Assembly: GCA_945871625.1 (NCBI GenBank)
Contig: CAMBWL010000020.1
Location: 1-10,595, forward strand
Direction of reading: 5' to 3'
Length of the DNA: 10,595 nucleotides
Origin: Bifidobacterium breve
GTDB lineage: Bacteria > Actinomycetota > Acidimicrobiia > Acidimicrobiales > Ilumatobacteraceae
Of the stretch, positions 6,882 to 10,595 are shown in pieces; within the stretch, counting starts at the first letter, position 1, and every line of letters begins with the position of its first letter. Under the pieces are notes generated by a model, which saw only the letters and a list, made by a program, of their open reading frames with translations, was not told where the DNA came from and made no database searches. Made by a program: the position numbers and the translations under genes.

Positions 6882-7616
6882 TTAGATGTGGGTTCGATTC
6901 GGGTTCGAGCCCTTTGGCGCGTAGTCGTAGACATACTCTTGACCAGTAAGTGCCTGAATTCGCACCATGATTTCGTCTGTCAACTCGCGCAAAACTTCGG
7001 GCTGATCGGCGCGCGACATATATTTCTGGGTGTCGATCGGGGCGCCGATTTGAATTTTGCAGCGCTTGCCAAATTTTGGCATCACCGTGTCGGGAGCCAT
7101 GATTTCACTCGTGCCGGTTATGCCAACCGGAAATACGGGACAACCAAACTTCAGCGCCAATCGGGCCGCACCGGTGCGACCTTTATATAGCTTTCCGCTT
7201 CTGCTTCGTGTGCCCTCGGGAAATATCCCGAATAATTCGCCTCGAGCCAGAACTCCCTCAACTGCGAGCATCGCCGAACTTGCACTCTCGCCACCTGTGC
7301 GATCCAGCGGGATCATCCCAATCTTGGTAAACAACCAACGGGTCTTGAATGAATCCATGTACTCGCTCTTGCCGACTACCGACATATTGCGCGGAGAATA
7401 CGTCAGCATGAAAACTGAATCCAAGAAACTGATGTGGTTCGCACAAAGAATGGCCGGGCCGGTCCGCGGAATCTGATCGAAACCTTCGAGCGAGAACCTC
7501 CACAGACGTTTCGCGAAAAATCTACAGAACGGACGGAAACGAGTTTGAAATTTCGTCGCCCCGACATACTTTGTCGGGTCATAGCCAACTTTTTGTCGGC
7601 GCCGAATGAATCTCAT
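6882..7616 (-). CDS. plsC: 1-acyl-glycerol-3-phosphate acyltransferase family protein (PlsC)
   Basis: Predicted membrane-associated acyltransferase that makes phosphatidic acid, the precursor of CDP-diacylglycerol used by PgsA. The 244-residue protein shows all four acyltransferase blocks in order: NHISFLD (residues 60-66; catalytic His61 and Asp66), GMIPLDR (100-106), FPEGTRS (132-138) and VFPVGITG (161-168). The N-terminus is very basic (RFIRRR), and no clear membrane-spanning helix precedes motif I, so attachment may be peripheral. ATG 7616 overlaps the mshC stop as ATGA, indicating translational coupling. The acyl donor and exact acceptor cannot be read from sequence; several paralogues usually exist in Actinobacteria, and some act on other lysophospholipids. 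Confidence 0.9.
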   Translation of the reverse strand: MRFIRRRQKVGYDPTKYVGATKFQTRFRPFCRFFAKRLWRFSLEGFDQIPRTGPAILCANHISFLDSVFMLTYSPRNMSVVGKSEYMDSFKTRWLFTKIGMIPLDRTGGESASSAMLAVEGVLARGELFGIFPEGTRSRSGKLYKGRTGAARLALKFGCPVFPVGITGTSEIMAPDTVMPKFGKRCKIQIGAPIDTQKYMSRADQPEVLRELTDEIMVRIQALTGQEYVYDYAPKGSNPNRTHI

Positions 7617-8737
7617 GCTCGCAAGTCGACACCGAGCAGACCCGCGGCGGTCATGACGCTGTAACCCGACCTTGCTGCACGATCTATTTCATTTATAGCC
7701 GCTGGCGTATTCAAGTCGTCATCAAGCGTGCTTCGAACGTCTTCAAGCCCGGCATTACCATCGCCAGAATTCGCACCTGACCAAAGGGCTAAGCGCTGTT
7801 GCGCACTCGACATTGAAGCAGAGTTCCACTCCCATTCGGATCGATAATGATTGGCGATCAACGCCAGACGAATCGCCCGCGGATCATGTTGCTTGCGCAA
7901 GCGGTCGACAAATTCAAGATTTCCGAGGCTCTTTGACATCTTGCTGCCGTTCATGAACACCATCGCCACGTGCATCCAATGTTTGACAAATAATTCGCCA
8001 GTTGCCGCCTCAGATTGCGCGCGCTCACACTCGTGATGCGGAAAAATCAAATCAGTGCCGCCTCCATGCAAGTCAATCGTCGACCCAAGTTCGCGCAACG
8101 CCAGGGCTGAACACTCGATATGCCATCCAGGACGTCCCGGCCCCCACATCGTTTCCCAACTCGGTTCGTCTGCCGCCGATGGCTGCCACAAAACAAAGTC
8201 CAGTGGATTTCGTTTGTGTGGATCTTCGACATGTCCACCGCGTTCTGCAGCCAACCCCATCATCGTTTGCGTGTCGTAATTAGAAACACCGCCAAACGAA
8301 TCGAATCTGGTCACGTCAAAATAAACGCTTTCACCGGCCTGATATGCGAATCCCCGATCCAAGACCATCCCGATAAAACCCCTGATGTCTGCAATCGCCG
8401 AAGAAGCACGCGGTGCGCTGTAGACATCGAGCACGTTCAGCGCCTTCATGTCGGCATTGAACCTTGCCTCTTCGCCCGCCGCCAGATCCAAATAGTGGAC
8501 ACCCAACTCGCGTGCCTTGGCAAAAAGCGGGTCATCTATGTCCGTCACATTGCGCACACACTTGACGTTGTGACCCAAATCAATTAGTCGACGTTGAACG
8601 ACGTCATAAGTTACAAAAGTAAAAGCGTGACCGATGTGAGTTGCGTCGTATGGTGTGATGCCACACGTGTACATCAAAACTTGTTTGTCCGACCGAAAAT
8701 CCACGACACGCTTTTTTGCCGTGTCGAACAACTTCAT
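7613..8737 (-). CDS. mshC: Mycothiol cysteine ligase MshC
   Basis: Predicted to join cysteine, in an ATP-dependent reaction, to glucosaminyl-inositol, the penultimate step of mycothiol synthesis. It is a CysRS-derived enzyme. Seen here: zinc ligands Cys27, Cys211 and His236, CGITPYD (27-33; CysRS usually has GPT where MshC has GIT), HIGH at 36-39, RNVTDIDDPLF (64-74), GPGRPGWHIEC (201-211) and KMSKS (268-272). It ends soon after the catalytic and helical region, without the anticodon-binding domain of true CysRS, and is somewhat shorter than mycobacterial MshC (about 412-414 residues). ATG 8737 lies two bases after the npdG stop; a TTG at 8743 in the same frame is an alternative, and a GGTGAT element sits 5 bases before the TTG and 11 before the ATG. 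Residue numbers given here count from the TTG. The inositol-derived acceptor connects it to the PI genes downstream. Confidence 0.92.
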   Translation of the reverse strand: MKLFDTAKKRVVDFRSDKQVLMYTCGITPYDATHIGHAFTFVTYDVVQRRLIDLGHNVKCVRNVTDIDDPLFAKARELGVHYLDLAAGEEARFNADMKALNVLDVYSAPRASSAIADIRGFIGMVLDRGFAYQAGESVYFDVTRFDSFGGVSNYDTQTMMGLAAERGGHVEDPHKRNPLDFVLWQPSAADEPSWETMWGPGRPGWHIECSALALRELGSTIDLHGGGTDLIFPHHECERAQSEAATGELFVKHWMHVAMVFMNGSKMSKSLGNLEFVDRLRKQHDPRAIRLALIANHYRSEWEWNSASMSSAQQRLALWSGANSGDGNAGLEDVRSTLDDDLNTPAAINEIDRAARSGYSVMTAAGLLGVDLRA

Positions 8738-8739
8738 CG

Positions 8740-9411
8740 TCAAATTGAATCACCACGATCTGGAATGCCGGTCAAACGCGGGGCAACTCTTGTCTTATAG
8801 CGAACGTTGAGTTGCAACAAAACCGCAGTGAATGCTTCGATCGCCAATGCGTTCGAAAGAGAGCCGGCGTTAAGTGGCCGACATCCAGGAATTCGAGAGA
8901 CTATTTCGCAAATTGTCGCGGTCGCAGTCGGGTCATCGGAGCAAATGAGCACGTCGCTGTCAACTTCATGGCCAAGTCGCCCAAGTTCGGTTGCTGGTAA
9001 ATGTTGAAACGCCGCGACAACACGCGATAAAGGTATTTCTGCTTGAACGTGCGCGGCGATGCTTCCGCGCGGCGGCACCAACGGCTGAAATTCTTTGCCG
9101 ACTCGCACAAGTGCGTTGGCCATCGTCACGACTATCTTGCCGGCTAGATCTTTGATGTATTCGTTGACAACTGTCGCCGCTGAATCCCACGGTGTCGCGA
9201 TGACGACCAAGTCGCACTTTGCCGCCTGGTCATTGTCACCACCAACGAGATTCAATTTGTATTCGGGCCACTTTTTAATTAATTCGTCACACACTGCCTG
9301 TGCGCGACTCGCATCGCGCGACCCCAAGACAATTTCATAGCCAATTGACGCCAAGCGCAGTCCCAAAGCGCTGCCCGCTGGACCAGTTCCGCCTAGAAGG
9401 CCGATACGCAT
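8740..9411 (-). CDS. npdG: F420:NADP oxidoreductase (NADPH-dependent F420 reductase)
   Basis: Predicted to pass hydride between NADP(H) and coenzyme F420, setting the pool of reduced F420 for F420-dependent enzymes. The 223-residue product begins with a Rossmann nucleotide-binding motif, GLLGGTGPAG (residues 4-13), and a second strand ending in GSRD (30-33), whose Ser and Arg are suited to the NADP 2'-phosphate. Family features include ATPW (72-75), TMANALV (96-102), AAFQHLPA (133-140) and the C-terminal SLSNALAIEAFTAVLLQLN segment. The frame is open to GTG 9453, but that would add 14 atypical residues before the MRIGLLGG start and abut the divergent fabI start; ATG 9411 also has a TANNNT element eight bases upstream. 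It is the first gene of the minus-strand train, 2 to 4 bases from mshC. Confidence 0.9.
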   Translation of the reverse strand: MRIGLLGGTGPAGSALGLRLASIGYEIVLGSRDASRAQAVCDELIKKWPEYKLNLVGGDNDQAAKCDLVVIATPWDSAATVVNEYIKDLAGKIVVTMANALVRVGKEFQPLVPPRGSIAAHVQAEIPLSRVVAAFQHLPATELGRLGHEVDSDVLICSDDPTATATICEIVSRIPGCRPLNAGSLSNALAIEAFTAVLLQLNVRYKTRVAPRLTGIPDRGDSI

Positions 9412-9425
9412 AATTGGCAACGATA
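9412..9425 (-). promoter_or_regulatory. Predicted (nearly) leaderless promoter of npdG
   Basis: Minus-strand TATCGT (9420-9425) fits TANNNT and is followed by eight bases and then ATG 9411, so the message would have a leader of at most one or two bases. It supports choosing ATG 9411 over the upstream GTG. It lies back to back with the fabI promoter element, 15 bases away on the other strand. Confidence 0.4.
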
Positions 9426-9440
9426 CCTGCTTCGACCAAC

Positions 9441-9453
9441 TACCGTTAATCAC
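9441..9453 (+). promoter_or_regulatory. Predicted leaderless promoter of fabI
   Basis: TACCGT (9441-9446) fits TANNNT and is followed by seven bases and the GTG start at 9454. No Shine-Dalgarno motif is seen before the GTG. The -35 region would have to lie across the npdG promoter, and only poor matches are visible. Confidence 0.4.
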
Positions 9454-10221
9454 GTGGGAATTCTAAGTGGAAAAAATATAGTAATCACCGGCGTGCTGAC
9501 CGATGCTTCGTTGGCTTTCGGAGTTGCCCAACTTGCCCAAAAAGAGGGCGCCAAAATTGTGCTGACTGGTGCGGGGCGCGGACTCTCAATCACGCAACGA
9601 ACCGCCAAAAAATTGTCGACGCCAGTTGAAGTAGTTGAATTCGACGTAACGGTCGACGAGCACACGACAAGCGCACGAAATGAGGTGCAGAAAATTGTCG
9701 AACGTGTGGATGGCGTGCTGCATTCGATTGGCTTTGCACCCGCGGCATGTCTGGGCGACGACTTTATGGCTGCATCTTGGCAAGATGTTTCCGTTGCGAT
9801 GCAGATTTCGGCCTATTCACTCAAGACATTGGCAGATGCCTTCGTTCCTTTGATGACATCTGGCGGCTCGATCGTTGGTTTAGATTTCGACAACACGGTT
9901 GCATGGCCTGCCTACAACTGGATGGGTGTTGCCAAGTCGGCCCTGGAAAGCACCAACCGATATTTGGCCAAGGCGCTAGGGCCAAAAAATATTCGATGCA
10001 ACTTGATTGCCGCTGGGCCGATTCGCACCATGGCTGCAAAGTCGATCCCATCATTTGGGGCGTTCGAAGATATCTGGAGCGGTCGCGCTCCCTTGGGCTG
10101 GAATGTGAACGACTCATCTCCGGTGGCACGGAGCACGGTGGCAATGCTCAGCGATTGGTTTCCGGCCACAACCGGAGAAATAATCCATGTTGATGGTGGC
10201 TTTCACTCCACTGGTGCTTAG
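9454..10221 (+). CDS. fabI: Enoyl-[acyl-carrier-protein] reductase (NADH), InhA type
   Basis: Catalyses the last step of each fatty-acid elongation cycle, reducing trans-2-enoyl-ACP. This 255-residue short-chain dehydrogenase fold closely follows mycobacterial InhA. It opens with GILSGKNIVITGVLTDASLAF (2-22), has HSIGF (90-94, with Ser91 at the InhA Ser94 position), QISAYS (117-122), GLDFD (142-146, Phe145), PAYNWMGVAKS (152-162) with catalytic Tyr154 and Lys161, AAGPIRT (186-192) and LSDWFPATTGEIIHVDGG (232-249). The InhA GFDR segment near the NADH adenine pocket is GAGR here. The loop after AAGPIRT is shorter than in InhA, so the substrate-binding lid may differ and might suit ordinary chain lengths; that is an inference. 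The GTG start gives the usual N-terminus. It is divergent from npdG and directly followed by an S8 protease gene. Confidence 0.95.
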   Translation: MGILSGKNIVITGVLTDASLAFGVAQLAQKEGAKIVLTGAGRGLSITQRTAKKLSTPVEVVEFDVTVDEHTTSARNEVQKIVERVDGVLHSIGFAPAACLGDDFMAASWQDVSVAMQISAYSLKTLADAFVPLMTSGGSIVGLDFDNTVAWPAYNWMGVAKSALESTNRYLAKALGPKNIRCNLIAAGPIRTMAAKSIPSFGAFEDIWSGRAPLGWNVNDSSPVARSTVAMLSDWFPATTGEIIHVDGGFHSTGA

Positions 10222-10595
10222 TTGTTGAAAGATTCGAGAAACAGAATTGTTGTTCGACGTCTAGTTCGAATTATTGGAGTTGCAGTCCTCGGCAACTCTT
10301 TGATAGTTGTGCCGACGCTCGAGGCGTCGACAGTCAGTCACCAAGTCGAAAGTTTTTCCGTGATTGCGCCGGTCAACATGTCGACAAAGATGCAAGGCAA
10401 AGATCTGGCAATTGACGACCAGTGGGGTCTACAAGCCGCGCACATCAGCGAAGTCTGGCCACACTCAACGGGATCTGGCGTGATCGTGGCAGTCATAGAT
10501 TCTGGCTCTGGATTGAATCCAGACTTGACTCAAAATCTTTTGCCTGGACGATCAATAATTAGGGGTCGAGTTACGGACGGCGCCAACGATGTCGA
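10222..10595 (+). CDS. Secreted subtilisin-family (S8) serine protease, 5' part
   Basis: An open frame runs from directly after the fabI stop to the window edge (124 complete codons), starting from TTG 10222 or TTG 10225. The N-terminus is basic (KDSRNRIVVRRLVR), followed by a hydrophobic core (about 17-31) and LEAS, a plausible Sec signal peptide with cleavage after Ala35. After a linker comes DDQWGLQAAHISEVW (65-79), the segment before the active site in subtilases, then SGVIVAVIDSGSGLNPDL (85-102), holding the catalytic Asp93 in DSG where DTG is usual. The catalytic His and Ser lie beyond the window, so activity cannot be judged. It has no space for its own promoter after fabI, only a GGTG element before the TTG, so it is probably co-transcribed with fabI or driven from inside it. 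There is no obvious functional connection to fatty-acid synthesis. Confidence 0.82.
   Translation, partial: MLKDSRNRIVVRRLVRIIGVAVLGNSLIVVPTLEASTVSHQVESFSVIAPVNMSTKMQGKDLAIDDQWGLQAAHISEVWPHSTGSGVIVAVIDSGSGLNPDLTQNLLPGRSIIRGRVTDGANDV

Noticed and set aside
7613..8743. Cysteinyl-tRNA synthetase (cysS)
   Set aside because: The GIT (not GPT) version of the active-site loop, the short length without an anticodon-binding domain, and the actinobacterial context point to MshC.
9412..9453. Longer npdG start at GTG 9453
   Set aside because: The extra 14 residues precede a textbook MRIGLLGG Rossmann start and would place translation directly against the divergent fabI start codon.

Overview
The window reads as a stretch of chromosome from a high-G+C-phylum (Actinomycetota) bacterium whose own base composition looks close to balanced. 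The gene set is characteristic of that phylum: phosphatidylinositol (PI) and PI-mannoside synthesis, a mycothiol ligase, an F420:NADP oxidoreductase, an F420-type luciferase-like oxidoreductase and an InhA-type enoyl-ACP reductase. The order thrS - HIT - pgsA - patA - pimA is the one I recall from Mycobacterium tuberculosis (Rv2614c to Rv2610c). The balanced composition, the luciferase-like gene and an extra small membrane protein fit an aquatic Acidimicrobiia-type lineage better than a mycobacterium. That placement is an inference.

Layout. A long minus-strand gene train runs from about 9411 down to the left edge: npdG (F420:NADP oxidoreductase), mshC (mycothiol cysteine ligase), a PlsC-type acyltransferase, thrS, a HIT-family nucleotide hydrolase/phosphorylase, a 161-residue uncharacterised two-helix membrane protein, pgsA (PI-phosphate synthase type), patA (PIM acyltransferase), pimA (first PIM mannosyltransferase), and the first codons of a further minus-strand membrane protein. 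Start/stop overlaps (mshC/plsC, pgsA/patA) and gaps of 2 to 25 bases indicate co-transcription. The train is interrupted between patA and pimA by one plus-strand gene, a luciferase-like flavin/F420 oxidoreductase, which overlaps the end of patA by 8 bases and has a divergent promoter region with pimA. At the right end, fabI/inhA runs divergently from npdG with only 42 bases between start codons, and is followed directly by the start of a secreted subtilisin-family (S8) protease cut by the window edge.

How the genes work together. PgsA makes the inositol phospholipid, PimA mannosylates it and PatA acylates it. PlsC supplies phosphatidic acid upstream of CDP-diacylglycerol, and FabI/InhA supplies acyl chains. 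MshC uses a pseudodisaccharide that also derives from inositol phosphate, so the cluster is biased toward inositol chemistry and envelope lipids. NpdG and the luciferase-like enzyme are a possible F420 supplier and consumer. ThrRS and the HIT protein may be linked through Ap4A, a by-product of aminoacyl-tRNA synthetases.

No RNA genes, mobile elements, CRISPR arrays or convincing factor-independent terminators were seen. There is no gene-free stretch over 300 bases; the longest gap is the 110-base pimA/luciferase-like promoter region. Most of the window is conserved core metabolism. The points most worth a second look are the inverted gene inside the PIM operon, the unknown membrane protein beside pgsA, the Lys substitution and Arg-rich tail of PgsA, and a recurrent leaderless-promoter pattern.
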